Origin: Tribonema minus
Taxonomy: Eukaryota > Sar > Xanthophyceae > Tribonematales > Tribonemataceae
Assembly (NCBI GenBank): GCA_017506865.1
Contig: JAFCMP010000040.1
Location: 310,001 to 374,000 of the forward strand
Reading direction: 5' to 3'
DNA length: 64,000 bases
Part shown: in pieces, positions 24,956 to 36,340 of the stretch
Layout: each line of letters starts with the position of its first letter
Numbering within the stretch: position 1 is the stretch's first letter
Position numbers and translations under genes: made by a program
The notes under the pieces: generated by a model
What the model saw: only the letters and a program-made list of their open reading frames with translations
The model's database searches: none
What the model was told of the DNA's origin: nothing

Positions 24956-27350
24956 TAAATGTGATAGCGTGAATGAACCTGACATCCACGGCTCTAAATT
25001 GCTGCCAGCGGTAGTACCATCAACAGCATTGGGTTGGAGCGTGCTGCAAAACAGAAAGCCATCATGGACACATTGCAATGCTATGGAGGCTCATTCACTC
25101 ATGCATGTTTGGTCCACACCAAGCAGACCGCTGCAGCAGCAATTCACAGAACCCAATATGGCAATGGCCATTCAAGTAACACGCATGTTGCGATATTGCC
25201 AGCGCAATATCATCGGTCTAATAACATGTCACAAAATGAATGTGCGTGTGGATCCACCATCATGATTGTCCTTTGCTGCTGTGCCACGATAATGTACAAA
25301 ATAGTATTTTATGCACCCATGCAGGCCTTATCTTTGCATCTGCCGCACTGGCTGATACACCTTCAATGCTGCAGTGTTCATCAACTTGAAGTTCACTTAC
25401 ACCTCAATGCCATTGGCAGGTCTTCAAGAAGTGTCTGCATCGAGCATCCAGGGCACCCACGGAGGTTTGCTTTGAGCGCGCCTGGACCGCACTTCACCGT
25501 GCACTTGCGAGTGCTGACAAAGCCGATGCCGATGTTGTCAAGTACCTGAACACGACCATCTACCCCATACGGCAGCGGTGGGCATTCTACTTCCGCATCG
25601 GCGTCCTCACCTTGGGGATCAACTCTACCCAGCGGTGTGAGGGATATTTCGCCAAGATCAAATCTGAGCTTCACAAGCTCAGCACCCTCTGCGTCCTTAA
25701 GACCACCATTGACCGCATCACCAGCAGATACAGCGCCGAAGACCAGCTCTACAACAAGGCCACAAATCGGGCATATGGCGTAGCGCTCAAAGGCGTGGAT
25801 GCAGCGCTTTGCAACATCTATCAGCCGCTTCTGGACGTCGCTCAGCAGGACGGGACGCTGCACTGCTTCACGTGTCTCGTTCAGGAAGTTGGAGCTGCTG
25901 CGCGCTATCATGTTGAGCTGGCGAGGCAGGATCACTGCGACACCTCAGGTACATGCAAACAGGAGTTGTACAATTACCAAGAATTGATGTTCAGCAGCTT
26001 GTTTTTGCTTCAAAAAGTTCCAATTGAGTTTCTGTTCAAGTAGGTAACATTAACTCCTAACTTCAACATCAACGGTTCGGGTCATTAGGCTAGCTAGAAA
26101 GTTTTTCACTTCAATAGTGGCAGTCTCGCAACCTCATTGCATACAAGGAGCAGCGTGTCCAGAGCGGCTTGAGCGCATATATCGACCCCAGTGATCATCA
26201 CCACATCAGTGCTCAATTAGATTGCTATGCTTTTTGTGTGTGGTCAAACGAAAGGCTGCACAACGCAAAATTTGTTGGTGTCAGCGACCAGCTTAGCAAC
26301 TACTTTAGGCATGTGTTACATGTGTGGTCATCTGTGATATCATCACATTTACATTGGCCGTACTTCTGACACTGTCGTTCAAAACTAATTTTACCGGCAG
26401 GCAACAGCAGCATCCTTGCTGCTGAATAGACACCAAGTGACGACTATCGCACAAAGTGGTGAAAGTGGAGCAAGCACAACGGGTTACTGTGTTCCACTTC
26501 ACATTGACTAAGCATGATGGCATGTGCTCTTTGCTTGCAGAGTGGCCGTGGAGGCTGAGCCCGATGCAGCACTGGACGAGAATGATCATCACAGAGCAAG
26601 CATCAGCATGCTGCAAGCCATCGCAGACAACTACACAGCGTTTGGCGCACAGGAATGGTTTTCTGTAGCTTCCACTCTTGGCCGCTCGAGCCATTCTGTG
26701 GTGATAACTGCCTCAGGAGCTGCGCTGTGCACTTGCCTGGAGACTATGCGGACAGGCATGCTGTGCCGCCATGTCCTCGCGTGCTTGCCGCGAGTGACAG
26801 TTTTGCCTGGTGAAGGGGGCAACGGAAGTGGTGAGGAGGAGGGGCAGCGCAGCGGCGGCGCGGACGATGGCAGCAGCAGCGGCGAGGAAGATGAGCAATG
26901 CAGCAGCGGCGCGGAGGAGCGGCAGCGCAGCAGCAGCAGCGGCGGCAGCAGAACAGCAGCATCCGGCGCAGCGGCAGCCACAGGCGGTGCTACTCAACTT
27001 CAAGCGTACACTACGCATGATGTATCACTGCGCATGATGGTGGGAGAGAGTCTTGGAGTTGAGCTCGGCTTCACGGACAACACGGTCACAGTGCTCAGCT
27101 TCACTCGCAACAAATCAACAGGGGCTCTGCTGCCAGCGGAGGAGAGCCGGCGCATTCATGTAGGTGACTCTGTCACCGCAATTGATGGGCGCAGGCTTCA
27201 AGGGCTCATGGCGGCGGACGCAAAGCTGGTGCTCAGCAGCGCACGCAAAGCAAGCCCCAGCACAAACATCTTGACTGTGTGCTCGCGACGGACTTCGACA
27301 CCGGCGCTGGCGGCATCAGAGGTGCGAGCTGCTGCGGCGCCGCCTGCCAT

Positions 27351-27760
27351 TGGGCGCACCATGGACGCGGCGCCGGCGACAGCAGCGCTGGCAGTAGCGG
27401 CGGCAGCGCCGCTTGTGCGCAGCATGTACGCAGTGCCGGCGACAGCGGCGGCGGCAGCAGCGGCGGCAGCGCTGGCGACAGCGGCAGCGGCAGCAGCGGC
27501 AGCAGCGCCGCTTGTGCGCAGCTTGGACGCAGCGCCGGCAACAGCGGCGGCAGCAGCAGCGGCGGCAGCGCCGGCGACAGCGGCAGCGGCAGCAGCGCCG
27601 CTTGTGCGCAGCTTGGGCGCAGCGCCGGCGACAGCAGCGGCGGCAGCGCCGGCGACAGCGGCAGCGGCAGCAGCGGCAGCAGCGCCGCTTGTGCGCAGCA
27701 TGGACGCAGCGCCGGTGACAGCGGCGCCGCCGACAGCACCAGCGACGGCGGCGGCGGCAG
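27351..27760 (+). repeat. Ala-rich coding tandem repeat in the transposase tail
   Basis: Four units start with CCGCTTGTGCGCAGC at 27409, 27508, 27598 and 27685, with a diverged unit before them at about 27351. Each encodes PLVRS(L/M)xAAPATA followed by an alanine run of varying length. Unit length varies (about 87-99 bp), as expected from slippage. The - strand shows a long Ala/Ser ORF across the same bases, which is an artefact of the GC-rich repeat. Confidence 0.85.
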
Positions 27761-28892
27761 CATCAGCGACTGCGGCAAGCCCAGTGACGACCACGGCGAC
27801 TGTCGCACAATGCTCACGCGTGCAGCGCTCAGCTGCAGAGTGTATCTTCCGCAACACGCACTCGAGGTGGCTCCACCCCTCCCGTATGAAGGCGGCAGCC
27901 TGCATTCTCACTGGTGAAGGTAAAGAGATAGTACTAGCAAAAGTGGTGGCGCTTGCTGCAAGGCAATTTGCAGCTGCCGCATCTGGTGTCGGGGCTGCAG
28001 CATGCGATGACTGGGATGCAATGGGGGTGGATGAGCCTCAGCAGCTGAGCGTTGACATAGCGCATGCCCAAATCTGGGGACTTGCCAAGAATCTCATTGC
28101 GGATGTTAAGTCATTGCCACCTCAGGAGGCGGTGGAACTGATGAAGTACCTTAGCCAAGTAGCACGTGATAGAGTAGCAGGCAATGTCCATGACCCACTC
28201 ATCAGGCAGAGGCGTACACAGAAAGTATTGGGGAAACGGGCACGGGGCAGCACAGCTGGCCCCAGTAAGAAGAAGAAAACCTAAACGCTTGCATGTGCAA
28301 TATATTCCTTGCATTGGCATTCCATCTCTGATGCATTCATCTTTCTTGCAAGATTGTGTTTTTGCCCTTGTGATGATCATGCATGATCTGAACTGTCTTG
28401 CAGACAGCTTTGTCAATGCTGCGCTCGGCTTTTTCCATCAAATGCATGGGTGTGCATGTGATAGGAATATGAGCTCGCTCTGCAAATGTGTGCGTGCACA
28501 CATTTTACACTCTCATTGGAGACCTCTGAGGCATTCGTATACATGCATGTAGCATGTAGTGGTTCACGTCAGCTGTTTGGGACGTTGCACGCCAAAGCAC
28601 AGGTGATGATTGTGTCAAGATTTAGGGTAAGGTTGTGTGGATGGATGCTGGCGCAACAAGACCACATGCATGCTCAATAATCCAGCAGCCACAATCAAAT
28701 GGGCAGCAATGTGCGATCATTCAATTTGATGCTTGTCCAATGTGCGATGGGAGCACACACACCCGTGTACCAGCACCCATGTTGGCCATTTGCATTGATT
28801 CATGTACATTGCAAAGCGAAACACGCAAGTTCATGATGTTTGCGTGATACATATATATATCGCCAACCTTTCGAGTTTCAAATGAAGCAACC

Positions 28893-29024
28893 AACAGGAA
28901 GGTGTGCAGCATGCACAAGAAATCTAATGTGCAAGCATGATGCATCAAGCGTCAACAGGGAAGGTATGATCATGCACAAGAAACCTCACGTGTAAGCATC
29001 ATGATCATGCATCAGGCGTCAACA
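28893..29024. repeat. two-copy tandem repeat, about 60-70 bp
   Basis: Copies at 28893-28957 and 28953-29024. Both read CAACAGG(G)AAGGT, then CATGCACAAGAAA, then AAGCAT, and end GCATCA(A/G)GCGTCAACAG. The copies differ by substitutions and a small insertion. Confidence 0.75.
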
Positions 29025-29116
29025 GTCAAAAGAGCCTCCAAGACAGAGTCACACGTGGATGACGAAACATGTTGGACAACTATACTTCATAGTATAGCGT
29101 AGGTGTTGGTAGTAAA

Positions 29117-29312
29117 GCCTCGAACATTTATTAAACGTCGCCACAGCCAGAGCTGACGTGCCACCATTTACCAAGGCATGCTCACAATTGTTGAAAGCGT
29201 CCAGCATGCTACGCGCCTCGAACATTTATTGAATGTCGCCACAGCCAGAGCTGACGTGCCACCATTTACCAAGGCATGCTCACAATTGTTGAAAGCGTCC
29301 AGCATGCTACGC
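29117..29312. repeat. 98-bp tandem duplication
   Basis: Units 29117-29214 and 29215-29312 differ at only about two positions (TTAAACG versus TTGAATG). The high identity implies a recent duplication. On the - strand each unit can encode SMLDAFNNCEHALVNGGTSA, which may be a gene fragment. Confidence 0.9.
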
Positions 29313-29554
29313 GCTTCCATCTGCAACTGACGCAGCTGAGGGTGCATCACGAGCCAAGCTGCTCATGATGCACCCGTCGGACAAAACCTGCTGCGGCATG
29401 CCCCTCATGCACATTGCTATGTGCTGCACACAGCCAGATCGCTGGTGGGAGTCACAACAGCTGCGCTAGTGTTGCGCAGCTTTGGAACACCTGCTGCTGA
29501 AGTGTCTGGCAGCTGCGTGCCATCGCCACGCCCGTCCGCGCTTGATTACATCAA

Positions 29555-29962
29555 GTGAGCAGCACCTTGTGCCGTGCCAGGCGCTGCTGCTCCTCAGGCG
29601 TATGCGCCCCCGCCTCTTCTGCTGCCGTCGAGAGCACCCGCCTCCCCGGCCCGCCTGCTCGACGCCAGGAGTTCCTGGAGGCGCAGACGCTGACGCCGGC
29701 GCAGATGCGCGAGCCGCGCACGAGCGCCGCCATCGCGCACCAGGTCGCCGCGCTGCACGGCGCTGCGCTCGCCGGGCCTCGACGCCACGCCGCAGCTGTG
29801 GCGTATGCTGCGGCGTTGGCATGCGCTCGCGTGCGGCGGCGGCGGCAGCGCGCCGCACGCCGCCGACGCCGACGCCTTTCAGACATGGCGCTGCTCGGCG
29901 AGTGCGTAGAGGAGCTGGAGCGACGCACCGCGCTCGCTGCACTGGCGCCGCTGCCTTCGTAG
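29555..29962 (+). pseudogene. GC-rich patch with a choline/ethanolamine-kinase-like fragment
   Basis: The + frame ending at a TAG (29960-29962) has third codon positions almost all G or C over about 100 codons, unlike its surroundings. Residues RQEFLEAQTLTPAQMREP, then SAAIAHQVAALHGAAL, look like the segment of choline/ethanolamine kinases (EeFi..r.Lt..em, then iA..la.lHg) that follows the nucleotide-binding lobe. What follows is Arg/Ala-rich and not kinase-like, and the catalytic HNDxxxxN motif is absent. I read it as a fragment or decayed copy, possibly transferred given its composition. The opposite strand also has a 239-codon ORF, a shadow of the GC bias. Confidence 0.35.
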
Positions 29963-31020
29963 CACGTATCGCCGGTACCGCCATGCGATACAAGTGCCAT
30001 AAAAGCATTATGCTGTGCACGCGGCTGAACCGCAACGGCTGTTATGCACACTCCCATCGCGTGCGCGCACCGCCGCCACTGCTGGCGCTGAGACCATGAA
30101 GGCGGTGTCGCTGCTGCCGACTCATGCGCGCCTGAAAGCGCCGCCACATTAAGCGTTGAGAGCACGGCTGAGCTGCTGCTGTTGTCGCGCACGTCCCTGT
30201 CGTCCCTCTCGCACAGCGCGCTGAAAATGCGGCTGCAGTGCGTCGTTGGCAGGTGCATCGCCGCATGCATGCGTGCATACAGGCACCGGCGCTGTCAGGG
30301 GTTGGTATTCAGATGGCTTCAGAAATGAAGGCGCCATGCGTTCAGGCGTGGGCAAAGGACGCCACTGAGTTTTCCAGGCAGTCGTAATCTAACACTGCAT
30401 GGCACGAGGAAATTGTTCAACGGCTAGATACTTGAGGCACATCAAACTAGCATGGGGGGCGGTAGCAAAGTATTTTGGCGGTTTCTTGGTAGTAAGCCCG
30501 AACTAGTTTCTGCACCAGTATACAATGTTGAGTGCTTCACCTTCAACTGCCAACAAGATGCTCAATGAATCACATCACACGCAGGATAAGCGCCATCATG
30601 ATGCTTATGGAAGCGTCCTGCAGCAGTCGCCATTAAGGAATTAGAGGCCCCAAGCCACCCAAAGCCCATACATTTTCAATGATGTAAGAAAAACGAGTGT
30701 TGTTATAAGTTAAAACCTTATGGTCATGTAGCAAGAAGACACGCTAAAGGTAGAAACAACATCAGTAGAAAAGCGAAAGACCAACGATTGAAGTTTGTAA
30801 AACTCCCGTGCTGCCCTCGACTCCTCGGCTGTTAGCGAAAGCTGGCGCCCTGCACCGTACTTGCGTCTGAGGCAACTGTGATAAACAAGACTTGCTCCAG
30901 GCTCGCACAGGCGATACAGACCGACATGCAAGGCAACGCCATGATGCACGGGAAGGATACGCAACTGGAGAGCTGCAGCGACTGCCAGGCATCACCTGAT
31001 GACTCCAACGTGCTCTGTAG

Positions 31021-31212
31021 GCCTCGCCCCATCCGCCAACGCTCTGCTGGTGCAACAGCTGGTGTAGTAGCTGTCGTACGCCACCAGGGGCGCTTTGCTG
31101 GGGCACAATGAGTGGCTCTTCGGGGTGCGGCAGCAGCGCAGTTCTCAGCGGATGACGTGGCCTACCTGGCCCACGAGATATTTGGGCCAGGCTGGCCCAA
31201 ATATGGGGTTCG
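31021..31212. repeat. dispersed repeat, copy B (inverted relative to copy A)
   Basis: Reverse complement of 21994-22170, very similar, with an extra 12-13 bp partial duplication (GTGCAACAGCTG) and a few indels. The 27-bp palindrome is at 31178-31204. Copies A and B flank the transposase island as an inverted pair about 9 kb apart. Confidence 0.85.
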
Positions 31213-31663
31213 ACGCATACCCGCCACCGCAAAAAACACCAAGCGCCCAGATGCATCAGCAGTGTGGAGAGCCGCGCGCGCTACGTGATTCCAGTAGGCT
31301 TGCGCCTTGAAGAGTCCATCGCCTATAAAAGCACCAAAAACACTCTTTGATCGGGCCCCACTTGGCGCATCACCTGCACATGACGCGGCTCAAGTCACTC
31401 GCCAGATCCACCTCCATCGCTGGGCGCCCATATATGTATAGTGTGGGTTCCCGACATTGCACCAGCCCTGAGAAGAACACTCTCTGATGCAGCCCCCCCG
31501 CATCTATGGCATTGGTTGACATTGAGAGCGTGGTGTTGTTTGTTTACAAATGCAATTGGTGTGGTGATCGCACGGTGTTGGCCAGGCAAATATGTTCACG
31601 CAGCATACAGAAACGTGACATCAACCAAAAAAATGTTGACGTGAAGCACGTGCGCTCGTTTTC

Positions 31664-31739
31664 AGTTTTGGGTGCGCCTTAGGGTTAGTTTTGGGTGCGC
31701 CTTAGGGTTATTATTAGCACCAGGACTATTAGCACCAGG
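31664..31739. repeat. short tandem repeats with GGGTTA
   Basis: A 23-bp unit (AGTTTTGGGTGCG followed by CCTTAGGGTT) occurs twice, 31664-31686 and 31687-31709. It is followed by two copies of ATTAGCACCAGG at 31713 and 31728. Confidence 0.9.
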
Positions 31740-32526
31740 TTTTACATAGAAACTTTTAGTGCGCACTGTTCGTCACTGCAGATGACGTGTACTGTAAGGG
31801 GTTCTTTACGGGGGAGCAACACAGGTGTGTGCTGTGTTGACATATTGCGAAGCTGGGGCAGGAGGCATAGGGTGGCCAGTGGAAGGGGCTGGCGAAGCTA
31901 CTGCTGCTGCCATTGGAACATACTGTCCCCGCTGCTGCTTAACAAAGGTGGCATTGCGCCAGTGGGAGCGGGCCGAGAGAGCGCATCAAGGCAAGGTGGC
32001 AAGCTTGCGTACTGGCGTGGAAGTATCTGCATGCGTGTTTGGGCATGTTTGCAGCAAGTGGCACACATCTATTCAAGACGAGCACTCTGTTTTTCCTGTT
32101 GCTGACTTCATGCACGGGCTGTGTATTAGTCTCGACCAAACGAGATGCGTAGCAGCACACGGCGAATGGTGGCATCGTGATCACTCATGCCCCACTATAT
32201 AATTTATTTGCGGGTGCAGGTCCTCGCAATCTTCAGTACACCGAGGCATTAGTTGGCAATATCGCCACAGGACAGCAGAATAGTTTCAAAAAGCCATGGC
32301 GTAGGTTCTTCTCGATGATGCCGTTTGTGACCGTTGCTACAAGGCCGCCCCTCTACAGTACGATTTGAAAGCCCTTTCCACCTGAAGTATAATGTCTGCT
32401 TTACTGTTCTGACCCTTTGGCAGATCGCAGGCGGCTGCCAATCGGTGCCCTGTTGGCGTGTGACGCTCAGCTGCTCGTCGTTGCCACGGCGGCAGCTGTC
32501 AACATTAGGCAAAGGTGTCGGCTTCA

Positions 32527-35500
32527 ATGCTGTGCGAGGTAGATAGAAGCTACATTGAAGACTCATTCAACCTGTATGGCCTGCGACACCACTTCCCCAA
32601 CTTTCAAGAGTGCCTCAACATCATCCTGGATAAGTCTGCAGCAGAGGAATGCAGGGACCCCAAGGTGCGTTCCGTGGCATGACATGACACAACATTATGA
32701 CATGACATATGTGTGGATGACCGTACATCAACATGATCATTAACATCACCTGCCTCCTGACCGTGCGCTAAATCAATGCTGTAATGTTGCCTTTGCGGCA
32801 TACCCATGGGTATGTATGCATTATATATTGCGCACGTATGTACAGTACGCATGTTCCGTGTGTCTCATCATTCACGTCGTTGCTATAACCTGCCTCCAGA
32901 CCATGTGCTGAGTTAATGTCGCGTCCGCAACAACAACATGCATACTACGCGACCAGTACGTATGTATGTTTCGTGTGTCTCATCACTCTTGTCATTGCTA
33001 TGTCTGTTGCAGGTGGCTCAGAGTGCGTTCATGCTCTATGGCCTCATACACGCCCGGTTCATAGTGACTACAAGGGGTCTGGATGCGATGCTGAAAAAGT
33101 ACCGGCTGGCTGAGTTTGGGCGGTGTCCGCGCATGCTGTGTAGGGACCAGGTGAGCGCACACACATACAAGTAGTCTACATGTATGTGTGCATTGCATAC
33201 ATGCACATGTGTGTATACTACATACCTATTGATGGCTAGGGCTGTCAGCGACTCTGAGAGCTACTCCGGTGTTCGGGCGCACACATGCTGATTGTTCTGT
33301 TGTTGTACTGCTGAGTACCTGCACGCATTCGTCAGGTGCAAGTGCGTCTTTATGCAACAGTGTTCAGAATGTGTGCACTGGCAGATGGTTGAAGTTGTGG
33401 GTATGTCACTTCAAGCCAGGTGCTGCAGCGCAGCTGTTGCTTGATGCTGCTATGGCTGCTGCTGAGTCAAGGAAGGACCTGCTAGATTCATGATGATGGA
33501 TAGTCTTTTGTTGGATGTCGTCATGACAGGACCAACAATGTTTTGCTGCACTTGTGCTGGTACAACTGTGGAACATACCTCAATGATGTGGCATCCGCTT
33601 ACATGCCTGCCATTTTTGTTGTCTTTGTGAATCATTGCGCCTGTGTCAGCCTGTACTGCCGGTTGGCATAGCTGATGAGCCAAAGCGTGCACCGGTCAAA
33701 CTCTACTGCCCGCGATGCTGCGAGGTGAGCATGACGCCACTACTACGGTACTGCTATTACTGTCAATGCTGTTCAGGCCCAATTACTTTGACTCGCAAGT
33801 GTTGCCTTGAATGAATACAGTTGTCAATGCATGTAATGCATGTATGCTGCGCTTACAGTGATGGGCGGTGGTGACATACCCATATCCCCTTGATTGACAG
33901 CTGTTGAGCTCAAAGTGGAGTGTAATGTGATGTTGGCAATGAAACGTTTGCAGTACATTGTGCAACTGCCACTGCAGTGGTTGCATGAGGCTGCTGTGAC
34001 GTAATATGATGGTGTTGTACTTGCATTATAAGTCATGTTTGCTTTGGTGAGACAGACCACTATGTACAGCACCTGCCCTCTCTCCCCTGTCTTTTTGCTT
34101 TTACGCATGTGCTTGTAAATCAATGTGTAGTTTCATGTGCCATTGTAGCCCGAAGGGTAAAGTGGGTAGATGTGCTCACTAGCATTATGTAGCACATTGA
34201 TGTGCTATCGTGGTCATTGCTGTCGTTCCAACAGCATTTCTCAGCATGAGGTGTGATTGCAAGTGGTCTCTGACCATGTGTTTTTGTGGTTTGCAGGTGT
34301 ATGTGGCACCAGCAGGACCACATGGCGAGGAGCCATTGGATGGTGCATTCTTTGGCACTAGCTTTGCACACCTCTTCATCATGAGCTTTGACAGGTGGAT
34401 GCCGGCAGATGTGACACGGGACTCATACACACCCAGGATATTTGGCTTCAAGGTTAGTGAGTGACATGTGTGCTTTGTGCACGTTATGTTCGTTTTTGTT
34501 GGACGCAGTTGCAGTGGACCATGGTCCATGCCCGGCTGCAGTTAATCCCTACCACATCCATGTGAGCACCAATTGACTACTTCTGCCATTGCACCTGTAA
34601 CGCTCTTCGATGCACCTGCTTTTCATGCTAGTCATGCCTGTATGTCATGCACATTGTGTTACTTGAAGTACAACAGTGCTGATTCATGTGTATGCTCTTT
34701 TGCATGCGGTGTATGCACGCTGTTGATGCCCGTTGAAACAGATACATGGCAGTGCAAGATGCATGCAGCGGCGGCAACAGGTTCCGGCAGGAGGCAACAG
34801 TGCAACAGCAGCACTAGCAGCGGCGACGGCGTCTGCAGTAGCAGCGTTGGCATCCGCGCCGCCGCAAAGGGAACAGCCCAGGCCACCTGGAGGCGGCAGC
34901 AGCGGTACAGCAGCAGCAGCAGCAGCAGGGCAAGCAGGCAATTTGCTAGCGGCTGCCTCTGCCGCAGCATCAGGCGCCTCAGCTGCTGACAGGGAATCAG
35001 GGCGAGAGTCTGCGGCTGGCGTGCTGCTGCAGGCGCTTGCCAGTGCTACTGCCTCGGTCAGCAGCGGTGCTGGTGGCGGCACTATATCACATCTGTCACA
35101 GGTGCAAGGGCACTCAGGTGAAAGGCCATCCGCGCCAGCCGGTAGCAACAGGGGGGTCAGCAATGGGGGAGGTGGGGGCGGGGGAGGACCTGATGTCAGC
35201 AGCTCATCAATGAGCAGCGGAGCACAGGCACACGCATCTAGCAATACATACACACCCACCACTGCTGGCGCTTCAGGCGGCTCACAGAAGGACAGTAGCA
35301 GAGGTCGACAGCAGCAGCAGCAGCAGCAGCAGGCCGGTGATGTCGGCGGCGCCGCAGCAGCTGCCACTGCAGCTAAAGGCGGCAGCGGCGACAGGCAGGA
35401 TGCTCGCAAGTCAGGCTCCAGCAACAAGGGCAGGCGCGTCAGCAGCCAAAGCAAGAGCGCTAGTGATTCCAGCAGGCCCAGACAATCAGCTTCAAAATCC

Positions 35501-36340
35501 CAGTCGGCTGATGCGCCCACCTCTGGTCTGTCGACAGACAAGGCCGCCGCCCCTACGCCTCGCAAGAATCCTGTTGGTGCGGTCAAGGCTAGCGAAGCAG
35601 GAGGGGGCGCTGTTGAGCAGGGGATTGTCCAAGGGGGAAGCGGAAGGCGAGGCGGTGGCAGCAGCGGCAGCACCAGGGTGGCGGCGCACAGCAAAACATC
35701 TGCTGCCAGTGATGCGCCTAGCAGCAGCAGTGCACAGCAGCCCCGAAGTGCGCACGGCCCGCAGTCACCAAAGGGGTCGGGTAGTGGTACTACAGCAGGC
35801 GGAGGCGGCGTCGGTCATACTGCTGTTAACAGTCATACTGCAGTCATGCTACCTGGGCACGCCACCCACCACCACCAGCAGCAGCAGCAGCAGCAAGACA
35901 TAGTCAGGGACAGAGACCGACCTGCTAGCGCTGGTGGTGGTGGTGGTGGTGGCACAATGGCACGGCCAGACTCAGCAGAGCACACACCTCATACTACACC
36001 CGGTATGGCTACAAGCAGCTCTACAGAGCAGCTTGTACAGCTACCCGGCTTCCAGCGAGATATATTGGCCAAGCGAAAATCTACTGCAGCAAACAGCACA
36101 CCATCAGACGACACCGGGCAGCACCGGTTTCACACAGGCGATGGGCTAGCAGTAGGTTCGAATGCTGCCGTTGATGCTGCTGCTGGCTACACTAGCGGAG
36201 CTCATGGCTTGAACGCAATAGCAGAGGCTGCTACTGCTGCTAGCACTGGTGACATGCGGAAGAGACCCAGGTTGGAGTCATCGCAACAGCACCGCCAACC
36301 ACAGCCTGCACCTCCTTCTGCAGAGTCCCTAGACACATGA
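32527..36340 (+). CDS. CSNK2B: casein kinase 2 regulatory subunit beta with a giant C-terminal tail (5' end unresolved)
   Basis: Exons 32527-32664, 33013-33150, 33650-33724, 34297-34452 and 34742-36340 all join in phase 0. The first four give a full CK2 beta core from CEVDRSYIEDSFNLYGL onward: SAFMLYGLIHARFIVTTRG, GRCPRMLC and LYCPRCCE (the four zinc-binding Cys that make the dimer), VLPVGIADEP, then DGAFFGTSFAHLF and TPRIFGFK. Exon 5 opens with IHGSAR, matching the usual IH after FGFK, but then continues for about 525 residues of Ser/Gly/Ala/Gln-rich sequence with poly-Gln, poly-His/Gln and poly-Gly runs, ending MRKRPRLESSQQ and a TGA. CK2 beta is normally about 215 residues; it docks catalytic CK2 alpha and chooses substrates. 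The N-terminal WxxWF exon was not found; the reading may begin after CATTAG at about 32508. The - strand ORF over the tail is a shadow. Confidence 0.9.

Larger units (their letters stand above)
22464..28284 (+). mobile_element. MULE/FAR1-type transposase gene with SWIM finger and PDZ-like domain
   Basis: Exons: 22464-22535, 22655 to about 23200, about 23200-23450, 23864-23934, 24132-24251, 24368-24494, 25420-25948, an unresolved stretch, then 26541-28284. N-terminal FAR1-like finger: ATRQHAIDAVQTYAASAGFK, later CHC, CEC and HDGHNHAL. The MULE RNase-H-like core keeps an acidic triad: DCTFGTTKYGLPLSVIVG, then VCFTD, CEWHFIKNV, and TQRCEGYFAKIK. The last exon has a SWIM finger (CTC-x8-C-x-H in TCLETMRTGMLCRHVLA), a PDZ-like domain (SLGVELGF, then IHVGDSVTAIDGRRLQG), about five Ala-rich repeats and a basic tail (GKRARG, KKKK) that could enter the nucleus. 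A change of frame near 23190-23212 has no phase-compatible intron, so this copy may be broken. The 24494 junction uses a GC-AG intron. Host domestication (as for plant FAR1/FHY3) is the alternative to a mobile element. Confidence 0.75.
28285..29530. other. intergenic, repeat-bearing
   Basis: No gene seen. It contains two tandem duplications (28893-29024 and 29117-29312) listed separately. The 3' flank of the transposase must begin here. Confidence 0.5.
29963..32526. other. intergenic, repeats and the unresolved 5' end of CK2 beta
   Basis: Contains dispersed-repeat copy B (31021-31212), a 23-bp tandem repeat with telomere-like GGGTTA (31664-31709), and a phrase (AAAAACACTCTTTGATCGGG, 31336-31355) also found at about 54001-54018 with one small change. 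The first exon(s) of the CK2 beta gene should lie in the right part. An ORF at 31825-32202 with several Cys is open, but I cannot link it to any family. Confidence 0.4.

Noticed and set aside
27198-27911. 237-codon Ala-rich ORF on the - strand
   Set aside because: Shadow of the GCN repeat in the transposase tail; the + frame has recognisable domains on both sides.
29551-30270. 239-codon ORF on the - strand
   Set aside because: Overlaps the GC-rich patch; Arg/Ala composition and lack of motifs fit GC bias. The + frame has the kinase-like text.
31825-32202. Cys-rich ORF upstream of CK2 beta
   Set aside because: Open but with no family resemblance, no clear splice to the CK2 beta core, and next to repeats.
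34684-35694. 336-codon ORF on the - strand
   Set aside because: It lies opposite the low-complexity CK2 beta exon and is Leu/Pro/Ala-rich, as expected from complementing Gln/Ser/Gly repeats.
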